Source: Nitrospirota bacterium
GTDB taxonomy: Bacteria > Nitrospirota > Nitrospiria > Nitrospirales > NS-4
DNA length: 27,666 bases
Reading direction: 5' to 3'
Assembly: GCA_005877855.1 (NCBI GenBank)
Contig: VBOF01000055.1
Span: 1-27,666 of the forward strand
The notes beneath the pieces were generated by a model. That model was not told the origin of the DNA. It saw only the letters and a list, made by a program, of their open reading frames with translations, and made no database searches. The translations under genes were made by a program, and so were the position numbers. Positions 1 through 8,401 of the stretch are shown one piece after another (the stretch's first letter is position 1; every line of letters starts with the position of its first letter).

Positions 1-1977
1 CTCTCGGTCCCTCAAGGCTATGAGCGCGCCATCGAGGCGGTCCTGGGCCATCGCCTGTTGGGCCGGGTCGTCGAAGGGCCGTCGGAAGCTGTCAAGGTGC
101 TCCAGATGCTGAAGGCGCAGGGAACTGCCGGCGGGACGTTCGTCCCCAAGCGGCCGCGCATGTGGGAGGCGCGTGCCTCCGCGGGCTGGCGAGGTGCCGG
201 TGTGGTGGGGCTGGCGCGGGATCTGGTCACCCCGCGCGCCGGATATGAAGACCTCGTCGCCCACCTGCTGGCTGGCGTGGTGGTGGTGGAGGCGCTGGAG
301 CAGGCGCTTGGCCTGTGGCAATCCATGACGGCGGACCGGCAGGCGTTGCTGGTGACGCTGGGCGGCGAGGTCTTCACGCCTGACGGCATCGTCAGTGGAG
401 GCCCGGCGGGCGCGGTGGCAGGGGCCATGAGCCGCGAGCGCGAACTCCGGGATCTGACTGCGCGGTTGAGAGAACTGGAGCAGGAGCTGCGCACCACGCA
501 GACGAACCTGGACGAGGTCCAGGCCGACTTGAACACGAAGGTGCAACGGGTGGAGTCGCTGGATGCGGAGATCCATTCGCTGGAGATGGCGCTGGTCGGC
601 GAACGGAAGGATGAGCAGCGGGGCGAGCAGGACGTCGCCCGGTGGAATCAGGCGATCGCACTGTTTCAGTCCGAGCGGGAGGAGGCGGGGGCCGAACTGA
701 GCGCCTTGGCCGGGGCCGAGCAGCCGGCCGCGGATGGCCTCCAGCATCTGGACCGCGAACGAGCCGAGACCGAACAGTCCTTGCTGTTGCGACAGGCCGC
801 GGTCACTGCCGCTCGGGAGGAGGTCGAGAGGCGGCAGGCGGCTGCAGCTGATCTTCGCGTGGAGGTCGCGGGGCTGCAGGATCGCCTCGACCAGGCGCGG
901 AACGAGAAGGCGCGCCTCGAAGCCACCGCGGCGGTCCGTGAAGGCCGGCTCTCCGAGTTGGAGACCGAGATGCTCACGATAAGAACCGCCGGGACAGCCG
1001 CTCTGAACGAGCGTCGCCAGGTCGAGGCGAACGCGCCCGCCCTCGACGCCGCGATCAGGGACCTCCGGCAGCGACTGGTGGGGGCCCAGGAATCGCAGAC
1101 GAGCCGCGTCGCCAAGGTCCGGGCGCTCGAAGCCGAATGGGCGCGGCTTCGGCATGCCCTGGACGAGCAGCACAAACAGCAGGAAGGGATCCGCCTGCGC
1201 CGCGTGGAGGCCCAGACCCGGTTGGAAGGCTTCGAGGCGATGCTGACGGGCACCTATGGCGTCAATTTCGAGGGGGCCGCGGCCGAAGCCGGCGAGCCCG
1301 ACGCGGAGAAGATCGAGACGATCAAGGACACGCTGGCGCAGCGGCGCCGGCGGCTATCCGAATTGGGGCCCGTCAACGTGATGGCCATCGACGAGCATCG
1401 CGAGATGGAGGAGCGCATCCGCTTCCTGACGGCCCAGGAGGAAGACCTGACCCAGTCCATCGCCTCGCTGAAATCCATCATCGCCCGCATCAACCGCACC
1501 ACGAGGCAGTTGTTCATGGAGACGTTCCAGAGCCTCCAGGTGAAGTTCAACGAGATGTTCCACAAGGTCTTCGAGGGGGGACGGGCCGAGCTGATTCTGA
1601 TGGAGGATGAGGAAACCAACGAGCCAGGCGTGGACATCGTGGCCCAGCCTCCCGGCAAGCGGCTGAAGAACATCGCGATGCTGTCGGGGGGAGAGCGGGC
1701 GCTGACCGCGATGGCGCTCATCTTCGCGAGCTTCCTGATCCGCCCCACGCCGTTCTGCGTCCTCGATGAGATCGATGCGCCACTGGACGAGGAAAACACC
1801 CTGCGATTCACCCGGGTGCTGCGCGAGCTGGCCGCGCGGACCCAATTCATCGTCATCACGCACTGCAAGCAGACGATGGAAATGGCGGACGCTCTCTACG
1901 GGGTCACGATGGAAGAGCCCGGCGTCTCTTCCATGATCTCCGTCCGCCTCACCAGGCTCCTTGCGCCGACGTACTAG
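1..1977 (+). CDS. smc: Chromosome segregation SMC ATPase, C-terminal part (5' end outside window)
   Basis: The frame is open from base 1, so this is the 3' portion (658 codons) of a larger gene. Residues 1-~125 look like the SMC hinge: the start GYERAIEAVLGHRL and a GG-rich end near residue 135 are typical. Residues ~145-460 are rich in Glu, Arg, Gln and Leu, as expected for the returning coiled-coil arm. The C-terminal ATPase head carries the ABC signature LSGGER (561-566) and a Walker B with LDEIDAP (D589, E590), followed by a D-loop. The N-terminal Walker A half lies upstream. SMC dimers load with ScpA/ScpB onto DNA and organise and segregate the chromosome. The last 17 bases overlap the next gene, so translation may be coupled. 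The codon at 58 (TTG) is internal and not a start. Identification is firm. Confidence 0.96.
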   Translation, partial: LSVPQGYERAIEAVLGHRLLGRVVEGPSEAVKVLQMLKAQGTAGGTFVPKRPRMWEARASAGWRGAGVVGLARDLVTPRAGYEDLVAHLLAGVVVVEALEQALGLWQSMTADRQALLVTLGGEVFTPDGIVSGGPAGAVAGAMSRERELRDLTARLRELEQELRTTQTNLDEVQADLNTKVQRVESLDAEIHSLEMALVGERKDEQRGEQDVARWNQAIALFQSEREEAGAELSALAGAEQPAADGLQHLDRERAETEQSLLLRQAAVTAAREEVERRQAAAADLRVEVAGLQDRLDQARNEKARLEATAAVREGRLSELETEMLTIRTAGTAALNERRQVEANAPALDAAIRDLRQRLVGAQESQTSRVAKVRALEAEWARLRHALDEQHKQQEGIRLRRVEAQTRLEGFEAMLTGTYGVNFEGAAAEAGEPDAEKIETIKDTLAQRRRRLSELGPVNVMAIDEHREMEERIRFLTAQEEDLTQSIASLKSIIARINRTTRQLFMETFQSLQVKFNEMFHKVFEGGRAELILMEDEETNEPGVDIVAQPPGKRLKNIAMLSGGERALTAMALIFASFLIRPTPFCVLDEIDAPLDEENTLRFTRVLRELAARTQFIVITHCKQTMEMADALYGVTMEEPGVSSMISVRLTRLLAPTY

Positions 1978-2491
1978 TCCTCGCGCTCCAGCCGTATCTC
2001 TGGAGCTTCCCCACTGCCCCAGATGTGGTAAGAACCTAGTTCAGCAGTCTCCACGACAGGGCAGGATCGAGGCTCTTGGGGGCTTCTTCTGCATCTCTCC
2101 CTTCCGCTGCCAGCTCTGTACGCACCGATTTCTCGCCTTTCAATGGTGGTGGAACCGCTTCGTCAACTACTACGGCCGTCGCGAGTATGTACGGATTCCG
2201 GTGGGGTTCCAACTGTCCTTTTCCGGCAGGGAGGTGTCGGGTGAGGGAACCGTGGTCAACCTGTCTAGAAAAGGCTGTTCGATGGAGACGGACACTCCGA
2301 TCCCCCACGGCGAGATTCTGCGTCTCAGGATCTACGAGCGTGACGGTCGGCCGTTATTTGAAATTGATGTCGCAGTGGTTCGGTTTATGGTGGAACAGTC
2401 GGTTGGGATTGAGTTTGTCCGCGTCCAAGAGAAAGAAATGGGACGGCTTGAGAGGGTCCTCATGAACCTCTGCACTGGTCGTACCATCTAA
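1961..2491 (+). CDS. PilZ-domain protein with N-terminal zinc ribbon
   Basis: About 176 aa from a TTG that overlaps the end of smc. The start is uncertain because no strong ribosome site or nearby ATG is seen; the reading frame is clear. The N-terminal part has two Cys pairs, CPRC (C19, C22) and CQLC (C50, C53), spaced like a zinc ribbon. The C-terminal half (~72-165) is a PilZ domain: the c-di-GMP-binding RxxxR is present (R74-R78 in RREYVR), followed by the second motif NLSRKG (100-105), which fits [D/N]xSxxG. PilZ proteins sense the second messenger c-di-GMP and commonly control motility, polysaccharide secretion or transcription. The intact motifs suggest real c-di-GMP binding. The zinc ribbon may mediate protein or nucleic-acid contact, but this is inference and the target is unknown. 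Gene order after smc gives no functional clue. Confidence 0.82.
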   Translation: MRRRTSPRAPAVSLELPHCPRCGKNLVQQSPRQGRIEALGGFFCISPFRCQLCTHRFLAFQWWWNRFVNYYGRREYVRIPVGFQLSFSGREVSGEGTVVNLSRKGCSMETDTPIPHGEILRLRIYERDGRPLFEIDVAVVRFMVEQSVGIEFVRVQEKEMGRLERVLMNLCTGRTI

Positions 2492-2535
2492 CGTCGTCCC
2501 TCCCGAGCAGTGAGGCGGAAGCTGGTACAGCGTGA

Positions 2536-3183
2536 TCAAGGGGGTGCGGCGATCGTCACGATGAGCCGCACGCGGTAGTGGGTGCCCAGCCTGTCGGCTG
2601 GGATCTCGACGAGCGTGCGGTGCCGAAGGCCGGGGGGAAGCTGGACCCGAATCTCGCGTTCGTGATGAATCACCCCGGTCTGCTGGCAGAAGCCGCAGGG
2701 GAAGGGCCACTGCTCCCCCGTCCCGCCGCACGCCGGACACAGATAGCGGATCGGCAGGCACAGCCAGACGGTCGCGCCCTCCGCCGCATCGGCTGAGGAG
2801 AGCGACACCGCAAAGTCGAGGCTGTCGAACGCGGGTCCTTGCCAGCCCGGGCCGAAGAACGATTCAGCCGAGAAGCGTCGGAAGAATGGCTCCTGAGGGA
2901 TCGGGCCAAAGTGCGGCGGGCGGGTTCTCGACGATGATCTCCTGGTGACGACGATCGGTTCCGAATCTGCAAAACGCCCCGGGAGGCGTTCGTTATAGCG
3001 CTTCCGCTTCTCTGGGTCGGACAGGACTTCGTACGCATTCAGGATTTCCTGAAACTTCAGCGTTCCTTGCTGGCCCGCATGATCCGGGTGATAGCGCTTG
3101 GCTAATTTTCGAAACGCCTCTCGAATGCCATGCAGGCTTTCCGTGCGCGGGACCCCGAGGGTTGAATAGAGGTCTTTGGCCAT
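2536..3183 (-). CDS. Short DnaJ-like J-domain cochaperone with one zinc site
   Basis: 215 aa. The J-domain spans residues ~4-65 and has the HPD tripeptide at 32-34, needed to stimulate DnaK ATPase. A linker rich in Arg, Pro and Phe (~70-115) replaces the usual Gly/Phe region. The C-terminal part resembles a DnaJ substrate-binding domain, with two CxxCxxxG-type motifs, CPACGGTG (149-156) and CGFCQQTG (163-170). Canonical DnaJ has four such motifs and is about 375 aa, so this is a reduced form with one zinc site and one C-terminal beta domain. ATG 3183 is chosen over the GTG at 3195: GGGAGG (3188-3193) sits 4 nt upstream, and the predicted promoter would place transcription start near 3198. The gene converges with the PilZ gene across 44 bp with no clear terminator. 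Its client is unknown; it is unlikely to be the housekeeping DnaJ. Confidence 0.85.
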   Translation of the reverse strand: MAKDLYSTLGVPRTESLHGIREAFRKLAKRYHPDHAGQQGTLKFQEILNAYEVLSDPEKRKRYNERLPGRFADSEPIVVTRRSSSRTRPPHFGPIPQEPFFRRFSAESFFGPGWQGPAFDSLDFAVSLSSADAAEGATVWLCLPIRYLCPACGGTGEQWPFPCGFCQQTGVIHHEREIRVQLPPGLRHRTLVEIPADRLGTHYRVRLIVTIAAPP

Positions 3184-3204
3184 GGTGCCTCCCACCTGCT
3201 ACTG

Positions 3205-3235
3205 ATTAAAACACCCGCCGGATCCAGCTTGTCAA
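3205..3235 (-). promoter_or_regulatory. Sigma70-like promoter of the J-domain gene
   Basis: On the minus strand there is a perfect -35 TTGACA (3235-3230) and a -10 TTTAAT (3210-3205, 5/6 match). The spacer is 19 nt, longer than the ideal 17. Predicted transcription start near 3198 gives a leader of about 15 nt that just contains the GGGAGG ribosome site. It is divergent to the shc promoter 35 bp away. Confidence 0.5.
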
Positions 3236-3270
3236 GGGAAGAGGAGGCGCTAGTTGTGCAGGCCCTGCGC

Positions 3271-3299
3271 TTGACACTCTGTGGTCTGTTTGCTATATA
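3271..3299 (+). promoter_or_regulatory. Sigma70-like extended -10 promoter of the hopanoid/Mla operon
   Basis: A perfect -35 TTGACA (3271-3276), a 17-nt spacer and -10 TATATA (3294-3299), preceded by TGC, form an extended -10. The leader to the shc ATG would be about 75 nt. No hairpin or riboswitch-like structure is evident in the leader. This is the only convincing promoter upstream of the seven-gene run 3382-10270. Confidence 0.68.
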
Positions 3300-3381
3300 C
3301 TGCCCCTTGCATGCGCCCCCCTTGGCCTTCCTCAGAAGCCATTAGGCGGATGTTTCTACTCACGCTCGACCCAAGGACATC

Positions 3382-5550
3382 ATGAAGCGGTTGCTGGGCC
3401 TCTTGACCAACTGGTCCGAGAAAATTTTGTCTGTGGCGCCGGAGCGCGTTCAGCGGCAGGCTCGTCAGAAGGCCAACCGGCTCCTCCGGATTGTCGGCGG
3501 CAATCCCGGCGTCTTTCTGTCCGCTCCGGCGGTCCAGCGCCGGCACGATCCAGGACAGGGTTCGGTCCAGAGCGTGACTCACAAAGGCGATGCCGTTGAC
3601 CACGCCATCAAACGAAGCCAACAGTGGCTGTTACAGCGCCAGACGGAGGCGGGGTACTGGGTTTATGAACTGGAAGCCGACACGACGCTGACTGCCGAGT
3701 ACCTCATGCTGCGCCGGTTCCTGGGTCTCGTGGATGCGGAAAAAGAGCGAAAGGCCGTGCGCTACCTGCTTGGCGCCCAGTTGCCTGAAGGCGGGTGGCC
3801 GATCTACGACGGCGGGCCACCCGAGATCAGCGCGTCGGTGAAGGCCTACTTCGCGTTGAAGCTCTGCGGCATGTCGGCCACCGAGCCGGTCATGGAGAAG
3901 GCGCGCACGATGATCCTGAGCAAAGGTGGCGTTGTCCGGGCGAACGTGTTCACCAAGATCGCGCTGGCGCTTTTCGATCAGTACGACTGGCGCGGGATCC
4001 CGTCGATGCCAGCGGAGATCGTCCTGCTGCCGCCCCGGTTCATCTTCAGTCTCTATGCCCTATCCTATTGGTCCCGGGTGGTGCTGACCCCCTTGTTGAT
4101 CATCTTCCAGTCCAAGCCCGTCTGTGGGATTCCGAAAGAGCAGGGAATCGACGAGCTGTACTGCACGGCCCGCGAGTTGGTCGACTTCCGGCGCGAGCCC
4201 CCGTTCCGGAAGGATCGCCGCTGGTTCACGTGGCGCAACTTCTTCATCACGCTGGATGGCGTCCTCAGATTCTACGAGCGGGTCGTCCCGCAGGGGCTCC
4301 GCAAGAAGGCCCTCGCCCGCGCCGCGCAATGGATGCTCGAGCGGATGGAGGGTGACGGCGGGTTGGGAGCCATCTATCCGGCGATGGCCAACTCGGTCGT
4401 GGCGCTGCGATGTCTGGGGTACGAGGTGGATCATCCGCTGCTGCGCAAGGCCTTGCACGAGATCGAGGCGTTGGAGGTGCACGAAGGGGGCGCCCTGCAC
4501 CTGCAGCCCTGCTTTTCTCCCGTCTGGGACACCCCCTTGGCCATCAACAGCCTGATCGAAAGCGGGCTCCCGCAGGATCACCCGGCGCTGGTGAAGGCCG
4601 CCCGCTGGACCCTCTCCCGGCAGTGTCGGAAGCTCGGCGACTGGATCATGTCCTCGCCGAAGGCCGAGCCGGGTGGTTGGTATTTCCAGTTCGAGAACGA
4701 GTGCTATCCGGACAACGACGATACGGCCGTGGTGGTGATGGCGCTCTCGAAGCTCACGATGCCGGAATGGGGCGCCCAGCTTGACGGCGTGCGGCGCGGG
4801 ATGCGCTGGACGCTGGCCATGCAGGGGAGCGACGGCGGGTGGGGCGCCTACGACAAAGACAACGACAAAATGTTCTTGAACCAGATTCCCTTCGCTGACC
4901 ACCGGGCTCTGCTGGATCCGAGCACGGCCGACCTCACGGGACGCGAACTGGAGATGCTGGGGGCGCTGGGGTTCGACATAAAACACCCGGCGGCCGTGCG
5001 GGCGCTGCGCTTTCTGCGGAAGACCCAGGAGGCCGACGGGTCCTGGTACGGGCGGTGGGGCGTCAATTATATTTACGGGACGTGGTCCGTGCTCGCGGGG
5101 TTGAAAGCGATCGGCGAGGACATGCAAGCCGAGTACGTCCGGCTGGCGGTGGCGTGGCTCGTCTCGAAGCAGAATCCGGACGGCGGGTGGGGCGAATCCT
5201 GTCTCTCGTACGCGGAGGCCGACGCGCACGGGGTGGGCGAGAGCACACCGTCCCAGACTGCGTGGGCGGTGATCGCGCTCCTCTGCGCCGGCGAGGTGGA
5301 CTCGCTCAGCGTCTTGCGCGGCGTGCACTACCTGCTCCGGCAGCAGCACGCGCAAGGCGCCTGGCCGGAACGTGCGCACACCGGCACGGGGTTTCCACGC
5401 GTCTTCTATCTGCGCTACCACGGCTACTCCCAGTACTTTCCCCTCTGGGCCTTGTCTATGTACCGGTCGCTGAAGGCGCGCGGGCGCACCCGCGCGGACG
5501 AGCTCCGCGAGCAGAATCGTCAGCACGGCCGGTTCCGCTTCGAGGCGTAG
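3382..5550 (+). CDS. shc: Squalene-hopene cyclase
   Basis: 722 aa, at the long end of the family (about 630-720). It cyclises squalene to the pentacyclic hopanoids hopene and hopanol, as a monotopic protein of the inner membrane. The catalytic DxDD acid motif is present as DNDDTA (D444, D446, D447), where the last Asp positions protonate the terminal double bond. Repeated QW-type motifs characteristic of triterpene cyclases are seen, for example GGWPIYDGG (from residue 137), GGWGAYDKDN, GSWYGRWG and GGWGES. The first ~70 residues, which are basic, precede the core fold. The ATG has AAGGA 4 nt upstream (3373-3377). It is first in an operon, with hpnG 3 bp downstream. The plant-type oxidosqualene cyclase alternative is unlikely given the bacterial hopanoid neighbours. 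Confidence 0.97.
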   Translation: MKRLLGLLTNWSEKILSVAPERVQRQARQKANRLLRIVGGNPGVFLSAPAVQRRHDPGQGSVQSVTHKGDAVDHAIKRSQQWLLQRQTEAGYWVYELEADTTLTAEYLMLRRFLGLVDAEKERKAVRYLLGAQLPEGGWPIYDGGPPEISASVKAYFALKLCGMSATEPVMEKARTMILSKGGVVRANVFTKIALALFDQYDWRGIPSMPAEIVLLPPRFIFSLYALSYWSRVVLTPLLIIFQSKPVCGIPKEQGIDELYCTARELVDFRREPPFRKDRRWFTWRNFFITLDGVLRFYERVVPQGLRKKALARAAQWMLERMEGDGGLGAIYPAMANSVVALRCLGYEVDHPLLRKALHEIEALEVHEGGALHLQPCFSPVWDTPLAINSLIESGLPQDHPALVKAARWTLSRQCRKLGDWIMSSPKAEPGGWYFQFENECYPDNDDTAVVVMALSKLTMPEWGAQLDGVRRGMRWTLAMQGSDGGWGAYDKDNDKMFLNQIPFADHRALLDPSTADLTGRELEMLGALGFDIKHPAAVRALRFLRKTQEADGSWYGRWGVNYIYGTWSVLAGLKAIGEDMQAEYVRLAVAWLVSKQNPDGGWGESCLSYAEADAHGVGESTPSQTAWAVIALLCAGEVDSLSVLRGVHYLLRQQHAQGAWPERAHTGTGFPRVFYLRYHGYSQYFPLWALSMYRSLKARGRTRADELREQNRQHGRFRFEA

Positions 5551-5553
5551 CCG

Positions 5554-6342
5554 ATGCGACGCGTCGCCGTGTTGGCAGCTTCCGCTCGCGAGCTGGCGCC
5601 CGTGCGGGCGGGGCTCAAGGCGATTCGGAGCGGACGGCTTGGTTCCTTCCCGCACGAAGTCGGGCGCTCAGACGCCGTCGAGATGCACCTGCTCAACACC
5701 GGTATCGGATTCCAGGCGGCCCTCGTGGGTGCTGAGGCGGTGCTGTCGGCGTTCACCGTGGACGCCGTGGTGTCAACTGGCTATGTGGGAGCGCTGGGTT
5801 CGGCGGGATTGGGCGACGTGATTGTGGGGACGGACGTGCTGGATTGGACGACGGAGGGTACCCGGACATCATTCCCGTGCGATTCGGCGTTGCTCGCGCT
5901 CGCTCGCGAAACGGCGGCGCGCGCCCGGGTGGGATGGTCCGAAGGACCGGTGGTCACGGTCGCCAACGTGGTCTGCAAGGCTGATGAGAAGCAGGAGCTG
6001 GCCCGGGCCAGCGGGGCCGTCGCCGTGGACCTGGAGAGCGCGGCGATCGCGCGGGCGGCCCATGTTGTCGGCGTGCCGTTCCTTCTCGTCCGGGCGGTGT
6101 CCGACTGCGCCGACGAGGATCTCCCGATGGATTTCAATCTGTGGTTGAGCCCGTGGGGGCGCGTCCAGGGGGTGGCTCATCTGTTGCGGCGCCCCTCCAT
6201 CATTCGTTCGCTGCTCCGCATGAGGCGGCACGTGGAGTATGGCTCGCAGAACCTGGCCCGGTTCTTCGCCGCGCTGGTCGCCTCGTTGGATCGCACGTGG
6301 GCGCCGGCGTGTCCGTCTCCCGTGGCCATGGGAACCCGCTGA
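5554..6342 (+). CDS. hpnG: HpnG-type hopanoid nucleosidase/phosphorylase
   Basis: 262 aa, of the purine nucleoside phosphorylase / MTA-SAH nucleosidase superfamily. Recognisable family blocks are the N-terminal beta strand (VAVLAASARELAP), the glycine-rich TGYVGAL near residue 77, and VDLESAAIA near residue 153, which carries the nucleoside-binding Glu. HpnG removes adenine from adenosylhopane to give ribosylhopane (phosphoribohopane), the step after HpnH, on the way to bacteriohopanetetrol. hpnH lies downstream at 14146, so both consecutive enzymes are in the window. ATG starts 3 bp after the shc stop, and the stop overlaps the mlaE start by one base (TGATG), which indicates translational coupling. 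The C-terminal ~50 residues are basic and non-catalytic in appearance. A generic MTA/SAH nucleosidase is the alternative, but context argues for HpnG. Confidence 0.9.
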   Translation: MRRVAVLAASARELAPVRAGLKAIRSGRLGSFPHEVGRSDAVEMHLLNTGIGFQAALVGAEAVLSAFTVDAVVSTGYVGALGSAGLGDVIVGTDVLDWTTEGTRTSFPCDSALLALARETAARARVGWSEGPVVTVANVVCKADEKQELARASGAVAVDLESAAIARAAHVVGVPFLLVRAVSDCADEDLPMDFNLWLSPWGRVQGVAHLLRRPSIIRSLLRMRRHVEYGSQNLARFFAALVASLDRTWAPACPSPVAMGTR

Positions 6343-7115
6343 TGCTGACGGCAGTCGCAACTCGGGTGGGTAGACGGACTCTGGCGCTCATCCAGGAGAT
6401 GGGTCGCATGATGCTGTTCCTGATCGGCACGTTCGCCTGGATGGCGCGCCCGCCGTTCCGGTTCATGCAAGTCCTCAAGCAGATCCACTTCATCGGGGTC
6501 AAGTCCCTCTTCGTGATCGTCCTCACCGGCTCATTTACCGGCATGGTGCTGGGCCTGCAGGGGTACTACTCGCTGCGGAAGTTCGGCGCGGAGGGATTGC
6601 TGGGATCGGCGGTGGCCCTGAGCTTGATCCGGGAACTGGGCCCGGTCCTGTCGGCGCTGATGGTCACAGGACGCGCCGGCTCCGCTATGACGGCGGAGAT
6701 CGGCATCATGCGCATCACCGAGCAGATCGACGCCTTGGAGACCATGGCCGTCAGTCCCATGCAGTACCTCATCGCGCCCAAGCTCCTGGCCAGCATTCTC
6801 ATCATGCCCCTCCTGGCCTCGATCTTCGACGTCATCGGTATCTACGGCGGGCACTTGGTCGGGGTCGAGTTGCTGGGGGTGAGCTCGGGGTCGTACACCG
6901 GCTCGATGGAGTCCAGCGTGGAGTGGAAAGACGTCTACGGCGGCATGCTCAAGTCTCTGAGCTTCGGTCTGATCATGGCCTGGATCTGCACGTACAAGGG
7001 GTACCACACGACCATGAGCGCCGAAGGTCTGGGCCAGGCCACGACGGATGCCGTCGTCCTGTCGTCCGTCCTTGTGCTGATCTGGGACTATTTCCTCACC
7101 TCGGTGTTGTTGTGA
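6342..7115 (+). CDS. mlaE: MlaE-family ABC transporter permease
   Basis: 257 aa, the usual length for MlaE permeases. It is the membrane subunit of a phospholipid or related lipid transporter working with MlaF (ATPase) and MlaD (MCE ring). There are about five membrane segments. The conserved block with RELGPVLSALMVTGRAGSAM and the following AEIGIM...EQIDALETM (residues ~100-140) is diagnostic. The ATG at 6342 shares a base with the hpnG stop and gives the standard length. An earlier in-frame GTG at 6141 would overlap hpnG by 200 bp and is rejected. The next gene starts on the last base of this stop codon (TGATG). Its place between hopanoid biosynthesis genes suggests the lipid carried may be a hopanoid, which is inference. 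Confidence 0.94.
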   Translation: MLTAVATRVGRRTLALIQEMGRMMLFLIGTFAWMARPPFRFMQVLKQIHFIGVKSLFVIVLTGSFTGMVLGLQGYYSLRKFGAEGLLGSAVALSLIRELGPVLSALMVTGRAGSAMTAEIGIMRITEQIDALETMAVSPMQYLIAPKLLASILIMPLLASIFDVIGIYGGHLVGVELLGVSSGSYTGSMESSVEWKDVYGGMLKSLSFGLIMAWICTYKGYHTTMSAEGLGQATTDAVVLSSVLVLIWDYFLTSVLL

Positions 7116-7906
7116 TGGGTGGAGGTGCATCGAACCCGGTGATCCGCCTCGTAGGGGTGGAGAAGGCGCTCGGCGGGCAGCCGGTCCTGAACGGCATCAA
7201 TCTTGAGATTGCGGGGGGCAAGCTGACCACGGTCATCGGCCGTAGCGGCGGTGGCAAGAGCGTCTTGCTCAAGCATATGATCCGACTCCTGAAGCCGGAT
7301 CGCGGTCAGGTGTTGGTGGATGGGGTGGATATTACGCGGCTGGGCCCGCGCGAGCTCAACGAGGTGCGGAAGAAGTTCGCCATGCTGTTCCAGGGCGCGG
7401 CGCTCTTCGACTCGCTGACCGTCTTTGAGAACGTCGCCTTTCCCCTGCGCGAGAAGACGAAACTGAAAGAGGCCGAGATCGAAGGGAAAGTCCTTGAGAT
7501 GCTGGACCAAGTGGGGCTGACGGGGATGGGCCATAAGTTTCCAGCCGAGTTGAGCGGTGGCATGCGGAAGCGGGCGGGACTGGCGCGCGCGCTCGTGATG
7601 GGGCCGGAGATCATCCTGTTCGACGAGCCGACCACAGGACTGGATCCCCTCCTGGCGCGGACCATCCATGACCTGATCGTCGAGACCCAGCGGAAGTTTG
7701 GGTTTACAGCCGTCATGGTGAGCCATGAGATTCCCGAGGTCTTTGGCATTTCCGACTACGTGGCAATGCTGCTGGACGGGGTGATCGTCGAGATGGCCCC
7801 GCCGGACGAGTTTCAACGGACGCGGCATCCCGCTGTGCGGGAGTTCATCAACGTCGGGCCCAGGTCCGAGGCAGCGGCCTCGGGGGTCGGCAAGGAGGCC
7901 CAGTAG
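7115..7906 (+). CDS. mlaF: MlaF-family ABC transporter ATPase
   Basis: 263 aa from ATG 7115, which overlaps the mlaE stop by one base. All ABC motifs are present: Walker A GRSGGGKS (~40-47), a Q-loop near LFQGAALFDSL, signature LSGGMRKRAGLARAL (with the extra basic residues typical of the MlaF/Ttg2A branch), Walker B IILFDEPTTGLDP and an H-loop in MVSHEI. It hydrolyses ATP to drive lipid movement through MlaE and the MlaD hexamer at the inner membrane. The C-terminal tail (about 15 residues, Ala/Gly/Glu-rich) extends past the core fold. No mlaB (STAS partner) gene is found in the operon, so that partner must be absent or encoded elsewhere. The start is well supported by the overlap; an upstream in-frame GTG (7112) cannot be excluded but matters little. 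Confidence 0.95.
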   Translation: MGGGASNPVIRLVGVEKALGGQPVLNGINLEIAGGKLTTVIGRSGGGKSVLLKHMIRLLKPDRGQVLVDGVDITRLGPRELNEVRKKFAMLFQGAALFDSLTVFENVAFPLREKTKLKEAEIEGKVLEMLDQVGLTGMGHKFPAELSGGMRKRAGLARALVMGPEIILFDEPTTGLDPLLARTIHDLIVETQRKFGFTAVMVSHEIPEVFGISDYVAMLLDGVIVEMAPPDEFQRTRHPAVREFINVGPRSEAAASGVGKEAQ

Positions 7907-7908
7907 CC

Positions 7909-8355
7909 ATGAGCGACACGAAGCTCGAGATGATCGTGGGCGTCTTCGTGCTGATCGGGATCACCGCCCTGACGTACCTGGCAGTCAAGCTCGGCAAGCT
8001 TGAAGTCATCGGGGGCGGCAACCAGATTGAGATTCAGGCGGAATTCGATTCCGTCGCCGGGCTCAAGACGGGCGCGTCCGTGGAGATTGCGGGGGTGCCG
8101 GTCGGCCATGTGAAGCGGATCACGCTCAATGGCGACCGTGCGCTCGTGACCTTCGCGATCAAGCCGGGCCTCAAGCTGTATGGTGACTCCATCGCGTCGG
8201 TCAAGACCCGCGGGCTGATCGGCGACAAGTACGTGTCGATCTCGCCGGGGGGATCCCAGAAAGAGCTGACGCCGGGAAGCAAGATCCGCGACACCGAATC
8301 GGGTGTGGACCTGGAGTCGTTGATCGGAGAGTTTATTCATGGCAACGTCAAGTGA
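7909..8355 (+). CDS. mlaD: MlaD-family MCE-domain protein
   Basis: 148 aa. A single N-terminal membrane anchor (~7-27) is followed by one MCE domain (~36-115) with the typical features: AEFDSVAGLKTGASVEIAG, then VGHVKRI and a GLIGDKYVSISPG block. MCE proteins form hexameric rings in the periplasm that shuttle lipids between the MlaFE complex and the carrier MlaC. The length matches short MlaD rather than multi-MCE PqiB/YebT types. It starts 2 bp after the mlaF stop. The C-terminal segment (~120-148) would form the central helix of the ring. Confidence 0.94.
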   Translation: MSDTKLEMIVGVFVLIGITALTYLAVKLGKLEVIGGGNQIEIQAEFDSVAGLKTGASVEIAGVPVGHVKRITLNGDRALVTFAIKPGLKLYGDSIASVKTRGLIGDKYVSISPGGSQKELTPGSKIRDTESGVDLESLIGEFIHGNVK

Positions 8356-8401
8356 GTTTGTCGTACGGTCTGCCGTGCTGACAGTGAAGAGGAGAGAGGG
8401 C

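Noticed and set aside
2492..2535. Terminator between the convergent PilZ and J-domain genes
   Set aside because: The 44-bp gap has no stem with a T-run on either strand.
4060..5655. Long 531-codon open frame on the minus strand opposite shc
   Set aside because: Its translation is rich in Arg, Pro, Gly and His with no recognisable domain, and it lies antisense to a fully supported squalene-hopene cyclase. It is a GC-rich shadow frame.
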